Assembly (NCBI GenBank): GCA_040255525.1
Contig: JBDZVD010000010.1
Location: 1 to 64,000, forward strand
Length of the DNA stretch: 64,000 nucleotides
Direction: 5' to 3'
DNA from: Rugosimonospora sp040255525
GTDB taxonomy: Bacteria; Actinomycetota; Actinomycetes; Mycobacteriales; Micromonosporaceae
How positions within the stretch are numbered: position 1 is the stretch's first letter; every line of letters starts with the position of its first letter. Position numbers and translations under genes: made by a program. Of the stretch, positions 41,305 to 50,553 are shown in pieces. A model generated the notes under the pieces. It was given only the letters and a program-made list of their open reading frames with translations, did no database searches and had not been told where the DNA came from.

Positions 41305-43965
41305 ATGCGACGGGTACGGATCTCGCGCAGAACCGGAGCGATAGTCGTCTTTCTCGTCAGCGCCGGTCCGGCGGTCCTGGTGATGCCCTCGCACATCCGC
41401 CTGGTGGTCGCGCTCGTCGCGGTCGCCGGCTGGGTGCTCGGGTACCTGCTGGTGAAGTTCCTCAGCACCGGCCTGCTGACCGATCCCAGCTGGCGGAGAC
41501 CGAACCGGAAGTTCACCGCCGGCCGCCGGGCCCGGCGCCGGGAGTACGTGATCCCGACCGAGGTGCCACCGCCGCCCGGCGTGCTGATCGGCCGTGACGA
41601 ACAGGTACGCACGATCTGCGAGCACCTCACGCGGCCGGCCGGCGACGGCCCGTCGGTGGTGGTGCTGACCGGGCCGACCGGGGTGGGGAAGTCGGCGCTC
41701 GCGATCGGCATCGCGCAGGTGCTCGCCGACCGGTACCGCGACGGGCAGCTGCTCGCCCGGCTCGACCGGGCCGCTCCCGGCCGGCAGGGGGTCGACGATG
41801 TGCTGCGGACGTTCGTGGCCGCGCTGCAGGAGCCGGCCGATTCGGTGCCGGAAACCGGGCAGGAACTCGCCCGCCGGTACCGCGAGCTGACGGCTAGCCG
41901 CCGGGTACTGGTGATCCTCGAATCGGCGCACGATCTGGCGCAGGCGGGGCCGCTGCTGCCGCACGGGCGGGGCTGTGGCGCGATCCTCACTTCCCGGGAC
42001 GCGCTGGCGCTGGACCCGTCGTGGAAGCAGGTGCCGATCGACCGGCTCAGCGACGCGGCCGCGCTGCGGGTCCTGGACGCGCTGGTCGGCGACGGCCGGG
42101 TGGACGCCGAGGCGGCCGATGCGCTGCGCGTCGCCCAGGCGACGGCCGGCCACCCGTTCGCGTTGCAGGTGGCCGGCGCCGCGCTGGCGTCCCGGCGGAA
42201 CTGGACGTTGAAGGTCGCGGTGCAGCGGATGGCGGAGGCGCGGCTGGTACCCGCCGCCGGGCAGCCGCTGCCCGCGTACGCGGCCGCGCTGGACCTCAGC
42301 TACGCGCTGCTGACCGAGCAGGAACGCCGCGGCCTGCTGATGCTCGGCCTGATCGAGGAGCCGGGGTTCATGCCGTGGATGCTCGCCGCGTTGTTGCGTG
42401 GCGCCCGGCGCGCCGAGGCCGACGGTGGTTCCGGGGCGGGCGGTGGTTCCGGGGCGGGCGGTGGTTCCGGGGCCGAGGGCGGTTCCGGGGCGGGCGGCAA
42501 CGGCGCCGTGCCGCCGGCCACCGGAGCCGTGCCGCTAGGCACCGCAGGCGGGTCCGATCCGGACGCCGACGCCACGGCCGAGCGGGTCCTCGACCGGCTG
42601 GTGTACGCCAGGCTGGTGGAGCGCCGGCTGGACGACGCCACCGGGGTGGCCACGTTCCGGATCGCCGGGCACATCGAGTCGTACCTGCGGGCGAGGCTGT
42701 TCGCCGAGGTGCCCGCCGAGGCTCGCCAGGGCGCGGTGGACGAGCTGTCCCACGCCCGCCGGGCGCACGGCGAGCGCAGCCCGGAGCGGTTGCTGCGCTA
42801 CCAGGTGTACCGGCAGCTGCACGACGGCGAGCTGTCCGCGGCGCTGAACACCGCCCGTGCCGTCCTCAAACTGTGCCGGGAACGGCTCGACACCGCCGGC
42901 GAGGCGGTGACGGCCGGCAGCGCCGTGAAGACCAACGACGTGGTGGACAGCCTCGCGGCGGTGAGCAGCAGGGACGAGTGGCAGCGCGCCAGGGCGGAGG
43001 AGGGCCTGGCCCTGGCCGCCCTCGCCGAAGTGAACGCGGAGCTGGGCTGGCTGGAGGACTCCCGGCAGTACGCCGAGGCGGCGCTGGACACGCGGACCAA
43101 CCCGTGCCGGCCGCGGGCGCTGCGGTGCCTGGCCCAGGTGTACGCGCGGACCGGGCGGCTCGACGAGGCGCAGCGCGAACTGGACGCGGCGGTCACCGCG
43201 GCGGAACAGCTCACCGATCGCTGGGAGGTGGTCCGGACCACTCGCGACCTCGCCGTGATCCAGGCTCAGCGGGGGCAGCGCGAGCAGGCTCGGGAAACCA
43301 TCCTCGACGCGGTACGCACCTGCTCGTCCGGCGAGGAGGCGGCGTCGCACCGGTTGCCCGCGGTCCTCTGGGCACAGGGCGCCGTGCTGGCGGCGGCCGG
43401 CGAGTTGGACGAGGCCGACCGGGTGCTCGACCGGGCCGAGGTGCTGTTCGCCGGACCCGGGCCGCACCAGCGGCTGTGGCTGCCCTGGATCCGCCACCAG
43501 CGCGCGCTGGTCGCGCTGGAGCAGCGCCGGTACGGGCGCAGCCGCGAGCACGCGGTTAGGGCCAGCCAGGCGTTCCGGGACATGAACCACCGGTACGGCA
43601 TCGCCCACTGCCGGATGACGATCGGCCGCGCGTACCTGGACGAAGGCAACGAACCGGCGGCCACCCCGATCCTTGAGGAGGCGGTGCAGACGTTCGGCGG
43701 GTGCGGCGACCGGTGGATCGAAGCCGAGTGCCGCACCTGGCTGGGCGAGGCGCACCTGTCGGCGGGCCGGCTGAAGCCGGCGGCGGAGACGTTCGCCCAG
43801 GCCGCGCAGGACTTCCAGGACCTGGGCGACCTCCGCGGTCGCGGGCGGGCGCGGGCCAGGCTCGGGGTCGCCGACGCGCGGCGGCGCCGGGAGGCGGTCG
43901 AGGAGAGCCCGCTGCTGCGGGTCGCCCGGCCGCTGGTGGTCGGCATGCGGGTGCGGGTCGACTGA
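41305..43965 (+). CDS. Membrane-anchored STAND-type NTPase with TPR-like C-terminus (paralogue 1)
   Basis: An 886-residue protein. Two N-terminal membrane helices (about residues 9-28 and 32-52; VVFLVSAGPAVLVM, LVVALVAVAGWVLGYLL) are followed by the basic loop RRPNRKFTAGRRARRREYVI. The NTPase has Walker A GPTGVGKS near residue 123, Walker B-like VLVILESAHD near 202 and a sensor GAILTSRD, the NB-ARC/STAND order. A GGSGAG-repeat linker lies at about 374-397. The remaining about 400 residues are helical pairs (EGLALAALAEVNAELGWLED, LAQVYARTGRLDEAQRELD) typical of TPRs. GGGGAA precedes the ATG at 41305. It is joined to the next NTPase by a TGATG overlap. Confidence 0.8.
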   Translation: MRRVRISRRTGAIVVFLVSAGPAVLVMPSHIRLVVALVAVAGWVLGYLLVKFLSTGLLTDPSWRRPNRKFTAGRRARRREYVIPTEVPPPPGVLIGRDEQVRTICEHLTRPAGDGPSVVVLTGPTGVGKSALAIGIAQVLADRYRDGQLLARLDRAAPGRQGVDDVLRTFVAALQEPADSVPETGQELARRYRELTASRRVLVILESAHDLAQAGPLLPHGRGCGAILTSRDALALDPSWKQVPIDRLSDAAALRVLDALVGDGRVDAEAADALRVAQATAGHPFALQVAGAALASRRNWTLKVAVQRMAEARLVPAAGQPLPAYAAALDLSYALLTEQERRGLLMLGLIEEPGFMPWMLAALLRGARRAEADGGSGAGGGSGAGGGSGAEGGSGAGGNGAVPPATGAVPLGTAGGSDPDADATAERVLDRLVYARLVERRLDDATGVATFRIAGHIESYLRARLFAEVPAEARQGAVDELSHARRAHGERSPERLLRYQVYRQLHDGELSAALNTARAVLKLCRERLDTAGEAVTAGSAVKTNDVVDSLAAVSSRDEWQRARAEEGLALAALAEVNAELGWLEDSRQYAEAALDTRTNPCRPRALRCLAQVYARTGRLDEAQRELDAAVTAAEQLTDRWEVVRTTRDLAVIQAQRGQREQARETILDAVRTCSSGEEAASHRLPAVLWAQGAVLAAAGELDEADRVLDRAEVLFAGPGPHQRLWLPWIRHQRALVALEQRRYGRSREHAVRASQAFRDMNHRYGIAHCRMTIGRAYLDEGNEPAATPILEEAVQTFGGCGDRWIEAECRTWLGEAHLSAGRLKPAAETFAQAAQDFQDLGDLRGRGRARARLGVADARRRREAVEESPLLRVARPLVVGMRVRVD
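42424..42495 (+). repeat. Four 18-bp tandem repeats encoding a GGSGAG linker
   Basis: GGTGGTTCCGGGGCGGGC starts at 42424, 42442, 42460 and 42478 with small changes in the last two copies. It codes a flexible linker between the NTPase and the TPR-like part of the STAND protein. Confidence 0.85.
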
Positions 43966-46904
43966 TGCGCCGGCTCATCGGCCGCCGGTACATCGTCCGG
44001 ATCCGGTTGTCCGTCCGGGGACTGCGGCGCGTCCTGCACCCGTACCGCCTGGTCATCGCGGGCATCGCCGGTGGTCTCGGCGCCGTCCTGGGCGCGGTCT
44101 ACGACCAGATCGAAACCCGGCTGAAGATCGTCACGATCATCGCGATCGGTGTCCTCACCGCGATGGCGGTCGTGCTCACCGAACCGCCCAAGGGCGCGGA
44201 CGAGCTGGGCCGGACCGAGGACCAGAACCCGCCGGACTCCCGGCCGCTCGACCGCGGGCGCCGCCACCCGGGCGGCCCGCACGCGGCGCACGGTACCGGA
44301 CGTCACGCGGGTGGCCGGGTTCGTCCCCGGTTCGCCTGGTGGCGGTGGTGGCCCCGGCGCATCGCACCGGCGCTGCCGCCCAGCGACGGGCTGTTCTGCG
44401 GCCGGGTACGGGAACTGGCCGAGCTGACCGAGCGGCACGACGCGGCTCGGGCCGCCCGGCAGCCGGCGGCCCGCTCACCCGTACCAGCGGAACAGGACGC
44501 CGGGCGCGCCACCACCGGTCCGGTGCTCCTGCTCATCCATGGCAAGCCCGGCGTCGGCAAGAGCGCGCTCGCGCTGGAGCTGGGCCGGAGGCTGGCCGAC
44601 CAGTACCCGCACGGCCAGGTGTACGCGAACCTGGGCACCCTGCGCGACGCCCGTACCCCACGGGAGATCCTCGGCATCCTGTTGAAGGCGCTCGGCTGGC
44701 CGGAGACGGAGATCCCGCCCCAGACGGTGGAGTGCGCGAAGATCTTCCGTTCGCTGACCACCAAGCGCCGGATGCTGTTCGTGCTCGACGCCGCCCGCCA
44801 GCCCGACCAGGTACTGGAGGTGCTCCCCGCCGATCCGCGCGCGGCGGTCATCGTGACCAGCCGGCGCGACTTCGGCGCCGACCTCGGCGCGCCCTCGTAC
44901 CCGCTGGACGTGCCCGACCCGGACGGGGCCATCGCGATCCTCCGGTCGGCCAGCGGCACCGACGACGGCACCCGGCCGGAGTGCGCCGCGCAGATCGTCC
45001 AGGCGTGCGGCGCGCTGCCGCTGGCGATCCGGGCGGCGGCCGAGCGGGTCAACCCCGGCGGTGCCGAACTGTGCCACGTCGCCGGCCTGCTCGCGCCGCC
45101 CATGTCCCGGCTGAGTTGGCTGGAGCGTCCGGACATCAGCGTGGTGGAGCGCATCGCCAGCGAGTACGACCGGCTGCTGGGCCAGGAGAAGCGCGCCCTG
45201 CAACTGCTGACGCTCATCGACTCGCCGACGTTCGTGCCGTGGGTGCTGGCACCGCTGCTGGGCGTCGCGTCCTCGGAGGCGGAGAACCTGGTCGCCCAGT
45301 TGGGCGCGGCGCAGATGCTGGACAACGTGCGGCGGGACGAGGCGACCGGCCTGGCCCGCTACTCGTTCCACCCGCTGGTGCGGCTGTTCGCGGAGGCGAA
45401 GCTGGACGACGAGGTGAGCCCGGACGAGCGCGCCGAGGCCCGGCGCCGGCTCGACGAGGCGTACCGCGAGGTCATCATGGACGTGCTCGCGCGGGTCGAT
45501 CCGACGTTCTGGCTGCCACCCCCGCGGCCCCGGTACCTCAAGCCGCACAGCGACGTACCACGCCGGCTCGCCGCGGACCCGTACCCGTGGATCCGGGCGG
45601 AGTACCGTAACCTGCTGCGCTGCATCCGGCGCTCCAGTGTGGACGAGCCGGCGCTGTGCTGGAGGATCGCCGCTCAACTGGACGGCTGCGTACCCGACGA
45701 GCTGCGGCCCGGGTCGAGCCTGGCCGCGTACGACCTCGCCATCGAGGCCGCCCGCACCGACCGCGACGACCTCGGGCTGATCCAGGTGCTGCTGGCCAAG
45801 GGCACGTTCCTCAACGGGGTCGAGCGCTACCAGGACGGGCAGAAGACGCTGACCGACGTCATCGAGCTGGCCCGGCAACTGCGTCGCGGCGACGACCGGC
45901 GTTCCGCCCGGGAGGGCGCCCGGATGGAGGTGCTCGCCCGGCGCAAGATCGGCGAGGCGTACCTGCAGATGGGCGCGTACGAGGCGGCCGACAACGCGTT
46001 CCGGGCGGCATACCTGGCCGCGGCCGCGAGCGGCGACGAGAACGAGCGGCGGCTGGTCCGGCTGCTGCTCGCGGAGACCCGTCAGGTGGACAGCCCGGAC
46101 CCGGACGAGCTGGACGCGCGGGGCGGCGACTCCAGCCGGTTCCGGGCCATCCTCGGCTCGGCGGAGGCGACCCGGCGCCGCCGGGAGTGGGGGCAGGCCA
46201 GCGAGTACCTGGAGCGGGCCCTTGAGCGCAGCGATGACGACGCGCAGCGCGAGGCGACCGTGCGGTACCGGATGGCCGGCCTCAACCTGGCCTGGCACCT
46301 GCACGAGCACGGCTGGCCGTACGGGCCGTCGGCATCCCCGGCGGGCGGCACGCCCACCGAGTTCTCGCTGGCCGACCACGCGGTGCGGCACGCGACCGAG
46401 GCGGTGCTGATCTTCCGCCGTACCGGCAACAAGCTCGGCGAGGTCCGCGCGCTCTGCATGCTGACCCGGGCGCTGCTGGCCGCCGGGCACCGGATCGAGG
46501 CGCAGCGCGTCGGGCACGCCGCGGAGCAGGAGTTGGCCGCCATCGATCCGCAGGTCGCCGGGCCGGCGGTGGGCCCGCTGACCGCCCTGGTGTGGCGCGC
46601 CATGGGCGACATGCTGTTGTGCCACGGCGACGTGGTCAACGGCCGGCGCCGGCTGATGCAGGCGGCCACGCTGTTCGGCCAGGAGCACGACTGGGCGGCC
46701 CAGACGGAGGCGCTGCGCCGGCTGCGGGATGTGCCGTGGGCCGCGGACTCCTCCGCGGCGCACGAGCACCTGGTGCCGGCGGGGCCGCCGATCCGCGGGT
46801 ACGCCGACGGGCCGCCGCCCGCCGCGGAGCGGATTGCGGCGACGCTACCGCCGGCCGGCCGCCAGGCGCCCCGGCAGGCGACCCGTCCGGCACGCCCACG
46901 CTGA
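43965..46904 (+). CDS. Membrane-anchored STAND-type NTPase with TPR-like C-terminus (paralogue 2)
   Basis: A 979-residue protein with the same layout as its neighbour. Two membrane helices lie at about residues 27-45 and 54-70 (YRLVIAGIAGGLGAVLGAVY, IVTIIAIGVLTAMAVVL), followed by a long His/Arg/Gly-rich loop. The NTPase has GKPGVGKSALA near residue 193, MLFVLDAA near 270 and AAVIVTSRRDFG. About 550 residues of helical repeats follow (RRKIGEAYLQMGAYEAADNA), ending in a Pro-rich tail. The ATG at 43965 overlaps the previous stop (TGATG). STAND proteins usually oligomerise on sensing a ligand. No effector domain is fused to either copy. Confidence 0.8.
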   Translation: MRRLIGRRYIVRIRLSVRGLRRVLHPYRLVIAGIAGGLGAVLGAVYDQIETRLKIVTIIAIGVLTAMAVVLTEPPKGADELGRTEDQNPPDSRPLDRGRRHPGGPHAAHGTGRHAGGRVRPRFAWWRWWPRRIAPALPPSDGLFCGRVRELAELTERHDAARAARQPAARSPVPAEQDAGRATTGPVLLLIHGKPGVGKSALALELGRRLADQYPHGQVYANLGTLRDARTPREILGILLKALGWPETEIPPQTVECAKIFRSLTTKRRMLFVLDAARQPDQVLEVLPADPRAAVIVTSRRDFGADLGAPSYPLDVPDPDGAIAILRSASGTDDGTRPECAAQIVQACGALPLAIRAAAERVNPGGAELCHVAGLLAPPMSRLSWLERPDISVVERIASEYDRLLGQEKRALQLLTLIDSPTFVPWVLAPLLGVASSEAENLVAQLGAAQMLDNVRRDEATGLARYSFHPLVRLFAEAKLDDEVSPDERAEARRRLDEAYREVIMDVLARVDPTFWLPPPRPRYLKPHSDVPRRLAADPYPWIRAEYRNLLRCIRRSSVDEPALCWRIAAQLDGCVPDELRPGSSLAAYDLAIEAARTDRDDLGLIQVLLAKGTFLNGVERYQDGQKTLTDVIELARQLRRGDDRRSAREGARMEVLARRKIGEAYLQMGAYEAADNAFRAAYLAAAASGDENERRLVRLLLAETRQVDSPDPDELDARGGDSSRFRAILGSAEATRRRREWGQASEYLERALERSDDDAQREATVRYRMAGLNLAWHLHEHGWPYGPSASPAGGTPTEFSLADHAVRHATEAVLIFRRTGNKLGEVRALCMLTRALLAAGHRIEAQRVGHAAEQELAAIDPQVAGPAVGPLTALVWRAMGDMLLCHGDVVNGRRRLMQAATLFGQEHDWAAQTEALRRLRDVPWAADSSAAHEHLVPAGPPIRGYADGPPPAAERIAATLPPAGRQAPRQATRPARPR

Positions 46905-46985
46905 CGCCGGAACCGGCGTCGCCGGGGCGGCAGGCCGCCTCCGGCGCGCCCGCGCTGGCGCGGGAACCGGCGTTTTTGGGACGGC
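46903..46985 (+). terminator. Imperfectly duplicated inverted repeats after the STAND triad
   Basis: GACGCCGG-AA-CCGGCGTC (46903-46920) is a perfect eight-base palindrome over the stop codon. A diverged second copy of the same block (about 46943-46985) ends GGAACCGGCGTTTTT, giving a U-run after a weaker stem. Together they may end transcription of the triad. Confidence 0.4.
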
Positions 46986-47006
46986 GGGTGACGTGAGCGG
47001 CGCCGG

Positions 47007-47861
47007 TCAGGCCACCGATGCCTGCACGCAGCCCTGGCGGATCCGGGTGCGCAGGACCGGCTGATCGGTGGTCGCCGGCCCGTGCACCACGGCGCCGTCG
47101 GCCAGCCGGAACGTGCTGCCGTGCCATGGGCAGACGACGCACGCGGCGCCGTCGACCTGCACGACCTCTCCCTCACCGAGCGGCCCGGTCTCGTGGGCGC
47201 ACCGCTCGACCATCGCGGTCACCGTGTCACCGGTGCGGCTGACCAGGATCGGGATGTCGCCGATGTGGGCCACCAGCTTCTGGTTGTCGCCGAGCGCCCG
47301 CAGCTCGCACAGGTCGTGCCAGCCCTGCGGGATCAGCTGCTCGATCGGCGCGGCCTGGTTCACCCCGGCGGCGAACCGGTACACGATGTGGGCGCCGAGG
47401 TACGCGCCGAGGGAGGCCGCGCTCAACCCCCCGTACGCCAGTTGCTTGCCCAGCCGGCGGTTGCCGGTGAGCCGGGCGACCAGCGAGGCGCCGTACAGGC
47501 CGACCCCGACAGCGTTGGCGACGGCGTGTACCAGGCCGACCCGGCGCGCCGCGGTCGGCAGGTCCGACCAGTCGTTCCAGCCGGCCACGATGGCCGGTAC
47601 GGCACTGGCGGTACCCACTCCGACCAGTACCGTCGAGCAGTTGTCCATGCCGGGCACCGCGTCCAGTACGGCGGCGCTGACCCAGGCGCCTACCGGCACC
47701 TGAACCATCATGGGGTGCAGCGGATGCCCGAGCCACACGCCGTGCAGCACGTCGCGCACCCGGCCACGCAACCCCTCCTGCAGCTTGCGCTGCAACGGAT
47801 CGCCCAGCCGATCCAGCTTGTTCGCCTTCTCCAGCCGCTCCAGCAGCCCGCGCCCGATCAT
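47007..47861 (-). CDS. DUF2231 membrane protein with C-terminal Rieske [2Fe-2S] domain
   Basis: A 284-residue protein. Residues about 35-165 have four hydrophobic segments of the DUF2231 type (LHGVWLGHPLHPMMVQVPVG, VLDAVPG, AAVPAIVAG-like, GGLSAASLGAYLGAHIVY). Residues about 190-275 are a Rieske domain with RCAHETGPLG and CVVCPWHGSTF, the two Cys-His pairs that hold the iron-sulfur cluster. It should pass electrons at the membrane, with no catalytic oxygenase domain attached. It is convergent with the STAND triad. The electron partner is unknown. Confidence 0.85.
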   Translation of the reverse strand: MIGRGLLERLEKANKLDRLGDPLQRKLQEGLRGRVRDVLHGVWLGHPLHPMMVQVPVGAWVSAAVLDAVPGMDNCSTVLVGVGTASAVPAIVAGWNDWSDLPTAARRVGLVHAVANAVGVGLYGASLVARLTGNRRLGKQLAYGGLSAASLGAYLGAHIVYRFAAGVNQAAPIEQLIPQGWHDLCELRALGDNQKLVAHIGDIPILVSRTGDTVTAMVERCAHETGPLGEGEVVQVDGAACVVCPWHGSTFRLADGAVVHGPATTDQPVLRTRIRQGCVQASVA

Positions 47862-48374
47862 GGTTTCCCCCTTCCCCGGGCCGGGTGCGGCTAAACGGCG
47901 GAAAGCGCGCTTTCATCCCGTCGGTGCCGGATCCTGGCGGTCGGGGGTGGTGCGACCCTGGCCTACTTCGTAGCGGAGTGTCCGGTTTCTCGGGAGGCTC
48001 GGGAACAGATTGCCGGCGCCGGTCGTTGTCTGACTCCGGACGGTGACGGTCCGCAGTTGCCTGCCCGGGGCGCATCGTCGGGGCAGGGACGCGGGCCGTG
48101 GCCGGAAAGCGGATGGCCCGGCCGGATCGTGCGATGGAAATGTGTCGTTGACCGGTTGGGCGGGCCGGGCCGGCCGGGGCCCGTTCGGCGCGGCGAGCCG
48201 TGAGGATCATGATGGATGGTCCGCACCGGTACGCTGTCGGGCGCACCACCCGCGCATTCCGTGTGGGTCCCGCTTCCTGTCGGACCCGCCGGATAGGCTC
48301 GTTGCCGTGTTCGGGTGCCGCGCGCGGCACCGTCGCACGCGCACCATCCACACAAGATCGGGGAGAACCGCAAG
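47862..48374. other. 513-bp intergenic region with divergent promoters
   Basis: It separates the minus-strand Rieske gene from the plus-strand topoisomerase gene, so both promoters lie here. TAGGCT at 48294-48299 is a candidate -10 for the topoisomerase gene, giving a leader of about 70 bases. No coding frame with protein-like composition was recognised. Confidence 0.5.
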
Positions 48375-50438
48375 GTGACCGCGCAGCCGGAGACCAAGTC
48401 CCTGTACGGGGCCGATGACCTTACCCACCTTGAGGGCCTGGACGCGGTCCGCAAGCGGCCGGGCATGTACATCGGCTCCACCGACAGCCGTGGCGTGAAT
48501 CACCTCGTCAACGAGATCCTGGACAACGCCACCGACGAGGGCGTCGCGGGTTTCGCGTCGCACATCGAGGTGATGCTGCACGCGGACGGCTCGGTCCAGG
48601 TCGACGACGACGGCCGGGGCATCCCCACGGGCATCAACGCAAAGTCCGGCATTTCGGGCGTTGAGCTGGTCCTGACCCGGCTGCATGCCGGAGGCAAGTT
48701 CGGTGGCTCCGGCTACAAGACCTCCGGCGGCCTGCACGGGGTGGGCGCTTCGGCGGTCAACGCCCTGTCCCGGCGCTTCGAGGTGACCGTGCGGCAGTCC
48801 GGCAAGGTCCACCAGATGTCCTTCCAGCACGGGGTCCCCGGCGTGTTCGAGGGCACCGGCCGCACCGCCCGGTTCACTGCGCAGCCGGGCCTGCGCGTGG
48901 TCCGGCGGATGAAGCGCGGCGAGTCCTCGGGCACCTCGGTGCGGTACTGGTACGACCCGCGCTACTTCGAGTCCGGCGCCGCGCTGGACATCGAGGCCGT
49001 GCGCACCAAGTTGCGCAACACCGCGTTCCTCGTCCCCGGCGTCGGGTACGTGCTGCGCGACGAGACACAGGATCCGGCGACCGAGGAGAAGTTCCACTTC
49101 CCGGACGGCCTGACCGACATGGTGGAATTCCTGTCGCCGTCCGGCGAGCGGGCCGTCTCCGGCACCCTGATGATCACCGGCGAGGGCACGTACAAGGAGA
49201 ACGCCGCCGACGAGAACGGCGTGATGCGGGCCAACGTCGAACGGCGCGCGGAGGTCGAGGTCGCGTTCCGCTGGGGCACCGGCTACGAGCGCACCATCGA
49301 GTGCTTCACCAACACGATCCGCAACGTGCACGGCGGCACGCACCGCAAGGGGTTCGAGCGCGCTCTGGTGCGGTCCCTGGTCGACGCCGTCCGCAGCGCC
49401 CGCGGCCTGTTGCGCGCGAAGGAGGAGCCGCCGGTCCTCGACGACATCCTGGAGGGCATGACCGCGGTCATCCACGTGCGCCTGCCGGAGCCGCAGTTCA
49501 CTTCCCAGACGAAGGACGAGCTGTCCACGGCCGGCATCACCAAGGTGATCCAGTCGATCGTGGAGCAGCACGTCAAGGCGTGGATCGACAACCGCAAGAC
49601 CAAGGCCGAGGCGAACACGGTGCTCCAGAAGATCGTGGACGCCGCCCGGGTGCGGTTGACCCAGAAGCAGCAGAAGGACGCCGCCCGGCGCAAGACCGCG
49701 CTGGAGGGCGCGTCGATGCCGCCGAAGCTGGTGGACTGCCGGTCCACCGGTGTGCAGCGCAGCGAGCTGTTCATCGTCGAGGGCGACAGCGCGCTCGGTA
49801 CGGCCCGGCTGGCGCGCTCCTCGGAGTACCAGGCGCTGCTGCCGATCCGCGGCAAGATCCTCAACGTTCAGAAGGCCAGCCTCCAGCAGGTCCTCGACAA
49901 CGCCGAGTGTTCGGCGATCGTGCAGGTGCTGGGCGCCGGGTCGGGGCGCACCTTCGACTCCACCACCCTGCGCTACGGCAGGGTGCTCATCATGGCCGAC
50001 GCGGACGTCGACGGCTCGCACATCCGGACCCTGCTCATCACGCTGTTCGCGAAGTACATGCGCCCGCTGATCGAAGAGGGCCGGCTGTACGCGGCGGTAC
50101 CCCCGCTGCACAAGATCCTCACCAAGGGCCGCAACCCGGAGACCATCTACACCTACAGCCAGGCCGAGATGGAGAGCGTGGTCGCCCGGCTGGAGAAGGC
50201 GGGCAAGCAGGTGGTCAGCCCGATCCCGCGGTTCAAGGGCCTCGGCGAGATGGACGCGGACGAACTGTGGGAGACCACGATGAACCCGGCCACCCGCGCC
50301 GTCCGGCGCATCACCATGGGCGACGCGGACGCCGCGCAGGCCACGCTCGACCTGCTCATGGGGGAGAAGGTCGAGCCGCGCAAGAACTGGCTCATCGACT
50401 CGGCCAGCCGGGTCGACCAGGAGACGATCGATGCCTGA
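48375..50438 (+). CDS. parE: DNA topoisomerase IV subunit B (ParE/GyrB family)
   Basis: A 687-residue type IIA topoisomerase ATPase subunit. VRKRPGMYIGSTD, EILDNATDEG and GGLHGVGASAVNAL form the GHKL ATP site, and the TOPRIM domain has LFIVEGDSALGTA and MADADVDGSHIRTLL. The 687-residue length and the linkage to a ParC-like gene rather than to dnaA/recF suggest the topoisomerase IV pair of actinobacteria. The enzyme decatenates chromosomes. The GTG follows GGGGAGAACC. The subunit A gene starts 115 bases downstream. Confidence 0.9.
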   Translation: MTAQPETKSLYGADDLTHLEGLDAVRKRPGMYIGSTDSRGVNHLVNEILDNATDEGVAGFASHIEVMLHADGSVQVDDDGRGIPTGINAKSGISGVELVLTRLHAGGKFGGSGYKTSGGLHGVGASAVNALSRRFEVTVRQSGKVHQMSFQHGVPGVFEGTGRTARFTAQPGLRVVRRMKRGESSGTSVRYWYDPRYFESGAALDIEAVRTKLRNTAFLVPGVGYVLRDETQDPATEEKFHFPDGLTDMVEFLSPSGERAVSGTLMITGEGTYKENAADENGVMRANVERRAEVEVAFRWGTGYERTIECFTNTIRNVHGGTHRKGFERALVRSLVDAVRSARGLLRAKEEPPVLDDILEGMTAVIHVRLPEPQFTSQTKDELSTAGITKVIQSIVEQHVKAWIDNRKTKAEANTVLQKIVDAARVRLTQKQQKDAARRKTALEGASMPPKLVDCRSTGVQRSELFIVEGDSALGTARLARSSEYQALLPIRGKILNVQKASLQQVLDNAECSAIVQVLGAGSGRTFDSTTLRYGRVLIMADADVDGSHIRTLLITLFAKYMRPLIEEGRLYAAVPPLHKILTKGRNPETIYTYSQAEMESVVARLEKAGKQVVSPIPRFKGLGEMDADELWETTMNPATRAVRRITMGDADAAQATLDLLMGEKVEPRKNWLIDSASRVDQETIDA

Positions 50439-50553
50439 GCGCGCGCCCGCGCGGCGCGCGGACGACGCCGGGGCGTCTGGCCGCCGGGCCCGTCCGGTTG
50501 GTGGGTGGGCCGCTCACGCGGCCCGGGGAGAATGGCTAGGGGAGCACTGAGCA

